Shown piece after piece: positions 15,793-24,552 of a stretch of DNA of 63,315 nucleotides; the first letter of the stretch is position 1; each line of letters begins with the position of its first letter. The notes under the pieces are model-generated. The model did no database searches, had not been told where the DNA came from, and worked only from the letters and a program-made list of their open reading frames with translations. The position numbers and the translations under genes are program-made. The stretch is from Deltaproteobacteria bacterium (GTDB taxonomy: Bacteria; Desulfobacterota; Binatia; Binatales; Binataceae): the NCBI GenBank assembly GCA_021799495.1, contig JAJZAI010000017.1, forward strand, positions 1 to 63,315. Direction: 5' to 3'.

Positions 15793-16488
15793 ATGAGCGC
15801 CGCGCAACCCACTGTTCGTTCAGCTTTCGATCTGACCGCGACCGAGTACGATCGCGCGCGCCGGCAGCTCGTCCCCTGCTTCGACGGATTCTATCGCGCC
15901 GCCGTCGCGGCGCTGGATTTTCCGCGCGAGGCGCCGCTCGACGCGCTCGATCTCGGCGCGGGAACCGGGTTGATGGCGGGGTTTGTCGCGGCGGCGTTTC
16001 CGGTCGCCCGGATTACGCTAATCGATCTCGCGCCGGCGATGCTGGCGCAGGCGCAAGCGCGGCTCGCGCCGGTAATCGATCGTATCCGGGTTATCGAGGC
16101 CGATTATGCCCAGGCGCCACTCGGCGGGCCTTTCGACGCGATCGTTTCGGCCCTGTCGATCCATCATCTGGAGGATTCGGACAAGCGCGGCCTGTTCGGA
16201 CGAATTTTCGGCGCGCTCAAGCCGGGAGGAATTTTCGTAAACGCCGATCAGGTGGCCGGCGCGACGCCGGCGCTCGAAGGCCGCAACAAGGACGAATGGC
16301 TCGCGCGCGCCCGCGCGCTCGGCGTGATCGAGGACGACCTGGCCGGCGCGATCGACCGGATGAGATTCGATCGGCCTGCGACCGTCGCGGCGCAGTTGCG
16401 ATGGCTTGCGGAAGCGGGCTTCGCGAGTGTGGATTGCGCGTTCAAGGACGGGATGTTCGCGGTATTTGGCGGATATAAGCCGGTTTAG
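15793..16488 (+). CDS. Class I SAM-dependent methyltransferase
   Basis: A 231-aa methyltransferase. SAM motif I is LDLGAGTGLMAG (residues ~52-63), followed by an acidic residue at the end of beta 2 (LIDLAPAMLAQA), motif II around EADYAQAPLGGPFDAIVSAL, and a Rossmann C-terminus. The SIHHLEDSDKRGLFGRIF and LKPGGIFVNADQV stretches are typical of small-molecule or lipid methyltransferases of the UbiE/methyltransf_25 kind. The substrate is unknown. It follows ruvB by 80 bases on the same strand, but no functional link is evident. Confidence 0.82.
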   Translation: MSAAQPTVRSAFDLTATEYDRARRQLVPCFDGFYRAAVAALDFPREAPLDALDLGAGTGLMAGFVAAAFPVARITLIDLAPAMLAQAQARLAPVIDRIRVIEADYAQAPLGGPFDAIVSALSIHHLEDSDKRGLFGRIFGALKPGGIFVNADQVAGATPALEGRNKDEWLARARALGVIEDDLAGAIDRMRFDRPATVAAQLRWLAEAGFASVDCAFKDGMFAVFGGYKPV

Positions 16489-16606
16489 ACCGCAAGCAGT
16501 GGCCGCGCGGTTTCTCTAGCGGCAAATTATCATTTTATGCTAATTGCGTTGCGCAAGGGCCGGAAGCGCCGATTGCGGCTGGCGCGCCCGTTTCGACGGC
16601 GGTGCG

Positions 16607-17557
16607 ATGAGCGTGCGAGTGCGATTGAAACGATGCTTTTTCGGCGCCGCCGGGCTGGCCGGCGCGATCGCATTGTTGCTTGCGAGCGCCTTTCCCGCCG
16701 GCGGTTTTGTGCGCAAGCCTCCGCCGCTGCCGCTGATCGTCTCTACGTCGATTACCGAATGCGGACGCATCACGCATCCGGGCTACTACGAAGTCGATAG
16801 TCCGCTGACGGCGGGTTCCGATCCGGCCGACTGTATCCAGATCAGCGCCGCGAACGTCTTGTTGAACCTGAACGGGCAAACGATTACCGGCGTCAAAGCC
16901 GGATCGGGCGTGCATGCGATGCGATCCGGGGCGCAGGCCTATATCGAAGGCGGGGGCGCGACGATCGCGGATTTTATGGACGGCGTCGAGATCGACGGAG
17001 TGGGCGCGAACGCTGAAAATTTCATCGCGTCCGACAATTTCGACGCAGGCGTGTTGCTGAACCATGCGCGCCTCGCGACGGTCTCGAATTTTGCCGTGAA
17101 CATCACCAGCGGCGGCGCCGGATTGGACGGCGTGCGGTTGGACGGCGCCGCGCAAAATTCGATCGAGTCGTTCAGCGCAAGCCATCTAAACCGCTTCGGG
17201 GTCTGGCTGCTGGGATCAAGCCACAACTCGATTTCCGGTTTCACGATTACCTACAATGGAATAGCGGGAATCTACCTCGGATGCTCGATGACCGGACCGG
17301 ACGGATCCTGCAAGCCGGCTTCGCCGAAAAGCATGTTCAACGCGGTTTTCAACGGCGTCTCGTCCGATAATTCGTCCGGACAGGCGGGCTACGGCGTCGC
17401 GGCCGATGTTGGCGATATCTCGAACCGCTTCTCGAATATAACGGCGAAGGAAAACGCCACCGACGACGTTTTCGACGCCAACGACGTCTGCGGCAAGAAC
17501 GCGTGGTTCGCGCTCACGTTCGGGAGCTCCCAAGTCCCCGCCCCATGCACGGATTGA
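16607..17557 (+). CDS. Secreted right-handed beta-helix protein
   Basis: A 316-aa exported protein. ATG at 16607 gives a signal peptide (basic MSVRVRLKR, hydrophobic AAGLAGAIALLLAS). The mature part has repeated short strands typical of parallel beta-helices: ISAANVLLNLNGQTITG, then NSIESFSASHLNRFGVWLLG and NSISGFTITYNGIAGIYLG. Many NosD-like and pectate-lyase-like proteins begin with a Cys-bearing cap such as TSITECGRITHPGYYEV. Cysteines are paired in the later loops (LGCSMTGPDGSC) and near the end. No catalytic triad is visible, so binding of glycans or a surface role is as likely as enzymatic cleavage. It is flanked by unrelated genes on the same strand. Confidence 0.72.
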   Translation: MSVRVRLKRCFFGAAGLAGAIALLLASAFPAGGFVRKPPPLPLIVSTSITECGRITHPGYYEVDSPLTAGSDPADCIQISAANVLLNLNGQTITGVKAGSGVHAMRSGAQAYIEGGGATIADFMDGVEIDGVGANAENFIASDNFDAGVLLNHARLATVSNFAVNITSGGAGLDGVRLDGAAQNSIESFSASHLNRFGVWLLGSSHNSISGFTITYNGIAGIYLGCSMTGPDGSCKPASPKSMFNAVFNGVSSDNSSGQAGYGVAADVGDISNRFSNITAKENATDDVFDANDVCGKNAWFALTFGSSQVPAPCTD

Positions 17558-17694
17558 AACTCGCGCCGCTTTAGATTTGTTTGCGCATTAATCCGGCGAG
17601 CGCTAATAGTCGCGAAGCGTGAGGCGGCGGTTCCGGCCGCCGCCGCGAGTCGCGATGCGCGCGTCGCGCGCGAACTTTCCATGGAGGGCCGCGG

Positions 17695-18807
17695 ATGTCT
17701 GACTATCGCTTGATTTCAGCCGATTCCCATTTCGTCGAGCCGCCCACTATGTGGGCCGAACGGATCGACCGGCGCTTTCGCGATCGCGCGCCGCATACGG
17801 TCAGAAACCTCAAGGGCCGCGAAGGCGAATTTTTCGTCTGCGAAAATATCACGCCGATGACGGTCGCGGGTTTTTTCGGCGCGGGCGTGCCGTCGGCGGA
17901 GTTGCCCGAGCATAACAAGCGCGGCTTCGACGCAGCGCCGAAAAGCGTCTGGGACGCGGCCTATCGAATCAAGGACCAGGATCGCGACGGGGTCGCGGCC
18001 GAAGTGATTTACACCTCGATGGGGATGCCGCTGTTCGGGCTCGACGACGCCGAATTGCGCGCGGCCTGCTTCCGCGCCTTCAACGATTGGGCGGCGGAAT
18101 ATTGCGGCTATGATATGAAGCGGCTCGTGCCGCTCGGCTTGATCACGCTCGAGGATGTTCCGCGGGCGGTCGCGGAACTGGAGCGGATCGCGAAGCTCGG
18201 GATGCGCGGCGCGATGATTTGGGCCGAGGCGCCCGCCGACCGTCCCTACGACCATCCGGATTACGAACCCTTCTGGGCCGCCGCCCAGGCCAACGATATG
18301 CCGCTCTCGCTGCATATCCTGACCGCGCGGCAGGGCACCGGCGCGAATCCGGGCGCGGGCCGCGGCTTTCTGCTCGCGCTCGCGAACCTGCATCACCAGA
18401 TCGAACGTTCGCTGTCGGTTTTGGTTTATGGCGGCGTGCTCGAAAAATTTCCCGGCCTGCGGATCGTCTCGGCGGAAAACGACGTCGGCTGGATGCCGTA
18501 TTTCATGTACCGGCTCGACACCGTGCAGAACCGGCTCGGCGCGGTCGGCGGGATGAAGCTGCCGATGCGCGCGAGCGACTATATCAAGCGGCAGGTTTAC
18601 GCGACCTTTATCGCCGATCCGGTTTTCGTCGATTCGCTGGCGCGTTACGGGGCGGACAACGTGATGTGGTCGTCGGACTATCCGCACACCGCGGCGACAT
18701 TTCCGCGTTCGCAGGAGATCGTGGCGAAGCGTTTCGGCGCGCTCCCCGACGAACAGCGGCGCAAGATCGTCCACGACACGGCGGCGCGCGTCTATCGCCT
18801 GGATTGA
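17695..18807 (+). CDS. Amidohydrolase-2 family metal-dependent hydrolase
   Basis: A 370-aa TIM-barrel hydrolase of the amidohydrolase 2 (ACMSD-like) group. The N-terminal ISADSHFVEPPTMW holds the first metal-site motif (D-x-H). Later come SLHILTAR (His after strand 5), SAENDVGWMPYF, and MWSSDYPH with the conserved Asp that activates water. The C-terminal NAARVY-like helix is present as DTAARVYRLD. These enzymes decarboxylate or hydrolyse aromatic and cyclic acids. A strong GGAGGG precedes the ATG at 17695. Three minus-strand redox/VOC genes follow, suggesting a catabolic neighbourhood, but the substrate is unknown. Confidence 0.85.
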   Translation: MSDYRLISADSHFVEPPTMWAERIDRRFRDRAPHTVRNLKGREGEFFVCENITPMTVAGFFGAGVPSAELPEHNKRGFDAAPKSVWDAAYRIKDQDRDGVAAEVIYTSMGMPLFGLDDAELRAACFRAFNDWAAEYCGYDMKRLVPLGLITLEDVPRAVAELERIAKLGMRGAMIWAEAPADRPYDHPDYEPFWAAAQANDMPLSLHILTARQGTGANPGAGRGFLLALANLHHQIERSLSVLVYGGVLEKFPGLRIVSAENDVGWMPYFMYRLDTVQNRLGAVGGMKLPMRASDYIKRQVYATFIADPVFVDSLARYGADNVMWSSDYPHTAATFPRSQEIVAKRFGALPDEQRRKIVHDTAARVYRLD

Positions 18808-18891
18808 GTTGCGGCGCCGGCCGCCCACGACGCGGCCGGCGCGAATCACCCGCATGCTTCCGCCGGCTTCGCGCGTGCGAGCGCGGCGCGA

Positions 18892-20133
18892 TCACCAGTG
18901 CAGTTCCTCGTACAGAAGATTGCCGGCGGCGAACCGTTCCCGCCCAAGGCCGCGAACTTCCGGATTGCGCAAGCGGCCGTTGACGATCAGTTCCGCGAGT
19001 TCCTGTCCCGCCGCATAGGACTGCATCACGCCGTGCGCGCTGAACGAGTGCGCTTCGAAGATGCGCGGCGCGGCGCGTCCGAGGATGCCGCTGCGGTCGG
19101 GCGTCATTTCATACAGGCCGGCCCATCCGGAGATGAATCGCAAGCGTTCGAAACAGCTCGCCCGCGCGTACATCCGCGGCCAGATTTCGCGCGTGAAAAA
19201 TTCCTCGCCGTCGAATTTGAAGCTGTAACCGGGCGGTTCCGCGGGCGGCGAGTAGCCGGCGAGGATATGCGGCCCGTCGTTGTGAAAATAGACGCCCGAG
19301 GTATCGAAAATCATCCCGTAATTTTCGAGCGTGACCGAACGGCTGCCGATGACGCAGAGCTGGCGTCGAACGGCGGCGGTTGGACTGTCGAGGCCGATGA
19401 GCCTGAGGATGTTCGGCGCCCATGCGCCGGCGGCGATCGCGATCGCGCCGGCGCGGATTTCGAGCGACCGTCCGAAGGCGGGCGCGCCGTTGTCGTCTTG
19501 CGTGAGCAGCCGCGCGACCTGCGCGTCGGTCATCGCGGCGCCGGCCTGCCAGCCGAACAAGCGCGCTTCGCTCGCTCCGGCTTCAATTCCGTGAACAAAG
19601 ACGCGGTCGATCAAACGGACGCGATACGCCCGCGCCTTTTCGCGATAGTGCGCCTTGAGCAGATTGGAATTGATCAGACCGTCGCCGGCGGAAAATGTCG
19701 CGCCCGCGATTCCGTCGAGCCGGTCGATTTCGGGAACCCGCGCGGCGACCGCGCGCGGCGTCAGCGCTTCGATCGGATGGTCGAGGTCGCGCTGGATCGG
19801 CATCATCCGCAGCGCCTCGGCCCATCGCGCGTCGTCGTACAGGATCAAATAACCCTTCTGGCGGAAGCCGATTTCGGCGCGAATCGATTCATAGTAGCGA
19901 ATCGATTCGCGGCTGAGCGCGATATTGACCGGCTGCCACCAGGTCGCGCGGACCCCGCCCGCGTTGCGTTCGCTCGAACTCATCCGGCCGCTCAGATCGA
20001 GGTCGATCAAAGCGGCGCTCAAGCCGCGCTCGCCGAGCGCCATCGCGGCCGCGCTGCCGATTATGCCGGCGCCGATGATCGCGACGTCGAAATGGCCGCC
20101 CGCCCCGGCGTTGTCGGTTCGATGCTTCGCCAT
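18892..20133 (-). CDS. FAD-dependent oxidoreductase of the DAO/glycine-oxidase group
   Basis: A 413-aa flavoprotein. It opens with the dinucleotide fold VAIIGAGIIGSAAAMALGERG (about residues 17-37) and an acidic ribose-binding residue (LIDLD). A loop SSERNAGGVRATWW follows the FAD site, and a second FAD contact is IAAGAWAPNIL. The C-terminus has SGWAGLYEMTPDRSGILG and FSAHGVMQSYAAGQ, typical of sarcosine/dimethylglycine oxidases and related DAO enzymes. It would oxidise an amino- or hydroxy-acid type C-N or C-O bond. ATG at 20133 is preferred to the GTG three bases upstream. A nitroreductase gene lies immediately upstream on the same strand. Confidence 0.87.
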   Translation of the reverse strand: MAKHRTDNAGAGGHFDVAIIGAGIIGSAAAMALGERGLSAALIDLDLSGRMSSSERNAGGVRATWWQPVNIALSRESIRYYESIRAEIGFRQKGYLILYDDARWAEALRMMPIQRDLDHPIEALTPRAVAARVPEIDRLDGIAGATFSAGDGLINSNLLKAHYREKARAYRVRLIDRVFVHGIEAGASEARLFGWQAGAAMTDAQVARLLTQDDNGAPAFGRSLEIRAGAIAIAAGAWAPNILRLIGLDSPTAAVRRQLCVIGSRSVTLENYGMIFDTSGVYFHNDGPHILAGYSPPAEPPGYSFKFDGEEFFTREIWPRMYARASCFERLRFISGWAGLYEMTPDRSGILGRAAPRIFEAHSFSAHGVMQSYAAGQELAELIVNGRLRNPEVRGLGRERFAAGNLLYEELHW

Positions 20134-20160
20134 CACGCGATTGCCGCGCCGGCCGCGCCG

Positions 20161-20802
20161 CTATTCCCAGCGATTATTCCAGCGATCGAGAAAAACCACC
20201 TTGGCGACCGGTTCGCGCGTGACCGGCCCGAACCGGCCCGCCGGATAACCGATCGGAATGACCGCGAACGATTCCGCGTTATCGGGCATCCCGAGCGCCT
20301 CGTTGACCTCTTTTTCGTAGAGCAGATGGCGGGTGGTGAGCGTCGCGCCCAAACCGAGCGCGCGGGCGGCCAGCAGCATGTTCTGCACGGCGGGGTAGAT
20401 CGACGCGCCCGACATTTTTTCGAGCCCGACTGATTTGGCGAAATCGCCGACCAGGCAGCATACGATCAGCACGGGCGCCTCGTGCAGATGGTTGGTCAGA
20501 TATTCGACCGCGGCGAGCATCCGCAGTTTTTGCGCTTCGGTCTTGCCGGGCGGCGGCGGAGCTGCCCGGTAGCGCGGAAGCAGCTTGTCGAGGGCGCGGC
20601 GGTACGGGATCTGGATCTTGCGTTTGGTCTCCGGATCCTTGACCACCACAAAGCGCCAATGCTGAACATCGCCGCCCGAAGGCGCGCATAGCCCGGCCTC
20701 GATTATCCGGCGGACAAGCGCGTCCGGAACCGGATCGGGCTTCAGCCGGCGCATCGCGCGCATCGTATGGATCGCTTCGAACAGTCCGATTTCGTCGGCC
20801 AT
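20161..20802 (-). CDS. Nitroreductase family FMN oxidoreductase
   Basis: A 213-aa flavoprotein. It has the nitroreductase opening (LFEAIHTMRAMRRLKPDPVP) with the FMN-binding Arg-rich helix, APSGGDVQHWRFVVV contacting FMN, YPAVQNMLLAARALGLGATL, and a C-terminal IPIGYPAGRFGPV. Such enzymes use NAD(P)H to reduce nitro, quinone or enone groups. A central Pro-rich stretch (~residues 80-88) is a loop insertion. It lies 28 bases upstream of the FAD oxidoreductase gene in the same direction, probably in one operon with the VOC gene. Confidence 0.87.
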   Translation of the reverse strand: MADEIGLFEAIHTMRAMRRLKPDPVPDALVRRIIEAGLCAPSGGDVQHWRFVVVKDPETKRKIQIPYRRALDKLLPRYRAAPPPPGKTEAQKLRMLAAVEYLTNHLHEAPVLIVCCLVGDFAKSVGLEKMSGASIYPAVQNMLLAARALGLGATLTTRHLLYEKEVNEALGMPDNAESFAVIPIGYPAGRFGPVTREPVAKVVFLDRWNNRWE

Positions 20803-20841
20803 GGTTTTCGCTCCTCGATGATTATGCGCGGGCGGAAAGGC

Positions 20842-21288
20842 TTAAACCTGGATCAGCTCGATCACCGTGCCGTCCGGATCGGTACAACATACAAAGCCTT
20901 CCTCGCGTCCGTCCTTTCCGCCGAAGATCTGCGGCTCAGACCAGAATTCGACGCCCTTGGCCTTCAGTTCCTCATAATCCTTGCGCAACGTGCGCGTTCG
21001 CAGGGCGATACGGCACATCCCCGCATGCCAAAGATGCGGATAGGGCTTGCCGTCGGTGGGAGGATTTTTCCACTCGATCAAATCGAGGCGGGTCGCGCGC
21101 GGATTATCGCCGAGGATCATCAGCACCGCGCGTCCGCGGCAATCTGGAATGCGCAGGCCGACGCTGAGTTTTTCGTTGCCGCCTTCTTTGAGATCGCGAA
21201 TCACCTTAAAGCCGAGCAACTGATAAAAAGCGAGCGAGCGCTCGAAATCGGTAACGTTGACATTGATATGAAAGATGCTTTCCAGCAT
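20842..21288 (-). CDS. VOC/glyoxalase-family protein
   Basis: A 148-aa single VOC module. It begins ESIFHINVNVTDFERSLAFYQ, where His7 is the first metal ligand and FY the usual helix cap. The second half gives the C-terminal strand CTDPDGTVIELIQV with Glu as a further metal ligand. Enzymes of this fold include lactoylglutathione lyases, ring-cleaving dioxygenases and epimerases. Which one this is cannot be said. It sits 40 bases before the nitroreductase start on the same strand. It faces the plus-strand HAD gene across a shared promoter region. Confidence 0.82.
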   Translation of the reverse strand: MLESIFHINVNVTDFERSLAFYQLLGFKVIRDLKEGGNEKLSVGLRIPDCRGRAVLMILGDNPRATRLDLIEWKNPPTDGKPYPHLWHAGMCRIALRTRTLRKDYEELKAKGVEFWSEPQIFGGKDGREEGFVCCTDPDGTVIELIQV

Positions 21289-21463
21289 GGCCGAGTCCTT
21301 CCGAAGGCCGTAAGCCGGCCGCGAGTTGGCGCGATCCGAACGCTACCAAGAACCACGCGCGGGCAACAAACGGCTTGGTATGGACGCGCTCGTTTACTGG
21401 AACGCGGCATCCGCCGATAATCATCTCGGCGCGATTCCGCGCCGGCTCCGGGAGTTACGATCG

Positions 21464-22135
21464 ATGGCGACCGCAAAAACCGCGTTCCTGTTTGACGTTG
21501 ACAATACGCTGATCGACAACGATCGCGTGCAGGCCGACCTGATGCGCCATCTGGAGCGCGATGTCGGCGCCGAATCCAACCGGGAGTATTGGAAAATTTT
21601 CGAGGAATTGCGGTCGGAGCTGGGGTATGCCGATTACCTCGGAGCGTTGCAGCGCTATCGCGTGCGCAATCCGCGCGACTTCCGCATCCTCGCGGTCAGC
21701 GATTTTCTTATCAACTATCCCTTCGCCAACCGGCTTTATCCCGCTTCGCTTGACGTAATCGAGGCATGCGGTGAAATCGGCGATCTCGCGATCGTCTCAG
21801 ACGGCGACGTCGTTTTCCAGCCGCTGAAGGTCCGTCGGTCGGGGCTTTACGAGACCTTCAACGGCAACGTGCTCATTTATATCCACAAGGAACAGGAGCT
21901 CGACGATATCGCGGCGCGTTATCCGGCCGGCCATTACGTATTTATCGACGACAAGGTGCGGATTTTGACCGCCATAAAGAAAATTTGGGGCGCCAAGGTT
22001 ACGACAGTTTTCCCCCGTCAGGGCCATTACGCGCTCGACCGCGACGAAGTCGCGAAATACCCCGCGCCCGACGTGACGATCGAACGAATCAACGACCTGC
22101 TCGCGCTGGATTTGCGGGCGCTTGCTCGCGGCTAG
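21464..22135 (+). CDS. HAD-superfamily hydrolase
   Basis: A 223-aa haloacid-dehalogenase-type phosphatase. Motif I is FDVDNTLIDND (the nucleophile Asp and D-x-D near residue 10), motif II is IVSDGDVVF (Ser/Asp), motif III a Lys in the IYIHKEQELDD region, and motif IV FIDDKVRILTAIK. A helical cap lies between motifs I and II. The KIWGAKVTTVFPRQGHYA segment is typical of a soil-bacterial HAD group with unknown substrate. ATG at 21464 is preceded by GGGAG. It is divergent from the VOC gene. Confidence 0.8.
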   Translation: MATAKTAFLFDVDNTLIDNDRVQADLMRHLERDVGAESNREYWKIFEELRSELGYADYLGALQRYRVRNPRDFRILAVSDFLINYPFANRLYPASLDVIEACGEIGDLAIVSDGDVVFQPLKVRRSGLYETFNGNVLIYIHKEQELDDIAARYPAGHYVFIDDKVRILTAIKKIWGAKVTTVFPRQGHYALDRDEVAKYPAPDVTIERINDLLALDLRALARG

Positions 22136-22336
22136 AAGCATATTGTGACGAAAGTCCGCGTCGCGGCCGGCGGGCGCGAGGGCGATGCGCCACAACGCCG
22201 CGGGACTTAAAAATCGCGACCATGGCGCACATGGCGCCGCACTAACGCAACCTCGTCCGAATTGCTGAAACTATTGACGACTGTCGCTCAGCCGCACCGC
22301 CGATGGATTCGGCGTATAATCGCGATCGGTGCGGCT

Positions 22337-22933
22337 ATGAGAACGTCATTCGTTCCGGCGCTGATTCTGGCGGTCGCGATTGGCGCCGCCGGATGCGCGA
22401 TTCAGCAGGCGACTCCGCCGCCGGCGCCGCCCGCGGTCGCTCTGGCGCATCCGCTGCCCTTCAAAGGCTGTCTGCTCTCGGGCGATCCGAATGAGCTTCC
22501 GCCCGCGGTTGCGATGTCTCTGACGAAAGATTCGCCGGTAACGTTCATCTATCGCGAAGAGTTATCCCACGACGATTATCACGAGCCGCTGGCCTTTACG
22601 GCGCTCGATCCGGTCACCTACGCTGGCGCGCCGGTGGGAGATATGGGAGTGACGGCGTTCGCCTCGCTCGCGATAACCGACGGCGAGCGCGTGCTCGGCG
22701 ACTACACGGCCAAGGTGCGGGTGTCGAAGTCCTACACCATATACAACGAGCCGACCCACAAGGAGGTCGAAGCAGCGGCGCGCGCCGCCGTCCGCGACAA
22801 GATCGATCAGAAGCTTTATCGCGACGAGGCGCGGCTGGCGCAGGAGGTTGCGGCCGCAAATTCAAAGCGTCAGGCGCCGGTTCCCGATGCGTCGGAGAAT
22901 GCGCCGGACGCGCGCACGGACGCCGGCAAATGA
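22337..22933 (+). CDS. Lipoprotein of unknown function
   Basis: A 198-aa protein with a clear lipoprotein signal: MRTSFVPALILAVAIG then AAGC, so lipidation at Cys20. The mature part has a Pro/Ala-rich linker and a beta-rich domain (GCLLSGDPNELPPAV, VTFIYREELSHDDY). It ends in an Ala/Glu-rich helix (EVEAAARAAVRDKIDQKLY) and a disordered tail. I do not recognise the family. The stop overlaps the start of the next lipoprotein gene as AAATGA, so the two are translated together and probably act together in the envelope. Confidence 0.7.
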   Translation: MRTSFVPALILAVAIGAAGCAIQQATPPPAPPAVALAHPLPFKGCLLSGDPNELPPAVAMSLTKDSPVTFIYREELSHDDYHEPLAFTALDPVTYAGAPVGDMGVTAFASLAITDGERVLGDYTAKVRVSKSYTIYNEPTHKEVEAAARAAVRDKIDQKLYRDEARLAQEVAAANSKRQAPVPDASENAPDARTDAGK

Positions 22934-23367
22934 TTCGCCGCGTTGCCGCGATCCTTGCCGTCGCGGGCATATTCGCCTCGGGATGTGCGATGCAGGGGGC
23001 GCCTTTCGAGAAAGCGGCCGCGCCGCCGGACAATGTCGTGATCTACGTATACCGGCCGTATCATTATGGTTCGTCGCTGTTGCGGCCGGCGGTGACCTGC
23101 GGTGGCGACAGCGCGCGAATCGGGCCGGGCGGCTATCACGCCTTCGTCGTGCCGGCGGATTCGGGCGAGATCGATTGCGGCGTGCAGGGCGCAGAATCGT
23201 CGGACGAGGTCGCGCTCGATCCGCACACCCGCGTCTATTACATCCGCGAAGAATTCGTATGGGGCCTGATGAGCGGCCATCCGCATCTGAATCCGGTCGA
23301 CGCCGATAAAGCCAATTCGGAGATCCAGGCCTGCTGCGTCGATGACTCCGCTTCCGGCAAATCATAG
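22930..23367 (+). CDS. DUF2846-like lipoprotein, intact copy
   Basis: A 145-aa lipoprotein: MIRRVAAILAVAGIFASGC gives a lipobox (Cys19). The mature domain opens VVIYVYRPYHYG and contains FVVPADSGEIDCGVQG, YYIREEFVWGL and HLNPVDADKANSEI, the pattern of DUF2846-type small beta-sandwich lipoproteins. Cysteines at CGG, DCG and CC could form disulphides. Its last ~70 codons are repeated almost exactly at 24912-25142. It is translationally coupled to the preceding lipoprotein gene. Confidence 0.75.
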   Translation: MIRRVAAILAVAGIFASGCAMQGAPFEKAAAPPDNVVIYVYRPYHYGSSLLRPAVTCGGDSARIGPGGYHAFVVPADSGEIDCGVQGAESSDEVALDPHTRVYYIREEFVWGLMSGHPHLNPVDADKANSEIQACCVDDSASGKS

Positions 23368-23416
23368 TGCCCGTCGTGGGCGATGATTTGCTCCGCGAAT
23401 CCACAGCCAAACGAAT

Positions 23417-23451
23417 GCTCCGCGCTCGGGCTGAAGCCTCGAACGCGGAGC
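23417..23451. terminator. Hairpin between convergent genes
   Basis: GCTCCGCG (23417-23424) and CGCGGAGC (23444-23451) form a perfect 8-bp stem; a smaller GGCT/AGCC pair sits in the loop. It lies between the stop of the DUF2846-like gene and the convergent stop of the tandem-repeat gene. There is no T-tract, so termination, if any, would rely on the strong stem or Rho. Confidence 0.45.
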
Positions 23452-23484
23452 GAATAGGGCGAAACCGAAATCGAAAATTCCGGT

Positions 23485-24492
23485 TTAACGCACTAAATAG
23501 CCCAAGACGCCGGGATCGGAGATTGTGTCGCCATTCCCGTCCACCAGGTTTGAATTGGTGCTTACCAATACGAGACCGCCATTGCCCTGGTAGAGATTGA
23601 ACGTCAGCGAGTTGCCGCTGTTGCTTATCGGAGTCCCGGAGCCACTGTACGTGCTGTAACAGGCATCATTTGCGCCGACGGTCGGGGTGAACGTGCCCAT
23701 CTTGTTCTTGCTCACGAACGAGTAGGCGACATCCGCAGGGTCAGTCAGATGGCACGTTTCAGCAGATCCATAATAAGAATTGTCCGAATAGACGGGCGTG
23801 ACATCGAGGGCCGATGCGCCGCCCTTGCGAGTCAGTTTCACGCTGCCCGCAAGGCTTTCGTGGCCGAATCTGCCGCTAGCATTAGTCGTCTGACCGGTTC
23901 CATTCAGGAGCATCTGGCCAGACGGACGCACGGGCGTGAGCCGCTTCATTTGACCGGCCATGGTTGGGCCAAAAATGACTTCCCCGTTGCTGGACGTGTT
24001 GACTGCTAGCAAAGTCGCTGACGTGCTGACCAAACGCGCCTGATTGGCGCCGGCGTAAAGAACGAAGGATATCGATTTGCCCGTTTCGATGGTGACAGCG
24101 TCGGAAGAATTTCCGTAGTTGTTGCCGGGGTAACACACGTCGTCGGCGGCAACCGTAAGCGTCATCGTTCCGATTCCAGTGCTTTTGGCGAAGCTGTAGG
24201 TCAAATCCGCTGGGTTCGTAAGCAGGCACGTGGGTCCGTCATTGTCTTCGTCGTCGTCCTGATAAGCCACGGTCAGATTGAGCGCAGTCGCGCCTCCTTT
24301 GCCGTCCAGTACGGCAAAGCCGGCCACGTCCATATGCCCATCGTCAAAAGGTTGATTGGTTTCCGTACCTCCTCCATGCGCAGTAATCGAATACCCGCCT
24401 TTTGCGAGCGTCGCGGCCCTTGCGGTTCCTACCGCAAAAACGCTTCCGAATAGTATCGCTCCCACAGTCGCCAAGAACTTTCCTGGTTTCAT
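23485..24492 (-). CDS. Secreted protein with two tandem ~140-residue repeats
   Basis: A 335-aa exported protein. MKPGKFLATVGAILFGSVFAV with TARA gives a signal peptide cleaved before ATLAKGG. The mature part is two homologous domains. Each has a Lys-Gly-Gly-Ala-(T/S)-Ala-Leu strand, a Cys in (T)C(L/H)LT-(N/D)PAD followed by (L/V)xYSF, a second Cys in D(D/A)CY, a Gly/Asn/Ser-rich loop, and a closing LYxG...L(V)ST strand. The two Cys of each repeat may pair. There is no membrane anchor. The ribosome site is excellent (GGAGGGGAGAAGG). Codon use is less GC-rich than its neighbours, and the upstream region is AT-rich. I do not recognise the family; an extracellular beta-sandwich adhesin or binding protein would fit. 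Confidence 0.72.
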   Translation of the reverse strand: MKPGKFLATVGAILFGSVFAVGTARAATLAKGGYSITAHGGGTETNQPFDDGHMDVAGFAVLDGKGGATALNLTVAYQDDDEDNDGPTCLLTNPADLTYSFAKSTGIGTMTLTVAADDVCYPGNNYGNSSDAVTIETGKSISFVLYAGANQARLVSTSATLLAVNTSSNGEVIFGPTMAGQMKRLTPVRPSGQMLLNGTGQTTNASGRFGHESLAGSVKLTRKGGASALDVTPVYSDNSYYGSAETCHLTDPADVAYSFVSKNKMGTFTPTVGANDACYSTYSGSGTPISNSGNSLTFNLYQGNGGLVLVSTNSNLVDGNGDTISDPGVLGYLVR

Positions 24493-24520
24493 GTCCTTCT
24501 CCCCTCCTATTTTCAACAAT

Positions 24521-24530
24521 CGCAATTGCG
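24521..24530. promoter_or_regulatory. Palindrome CGCAATTGCG upstream of the repeat protein
   Basis: A perfect 10-bp palindrome, 29-38 bases before the ATG of the tandem-repeat secreted protein and just upstream of its ribosome site. Its position suits an operator or a leader element. No matching regulator is identifiable in the window. Confidence 0.3.
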
Positions 24531-24552
24531 CAAATTTCGCTGGAGTTTGCAC

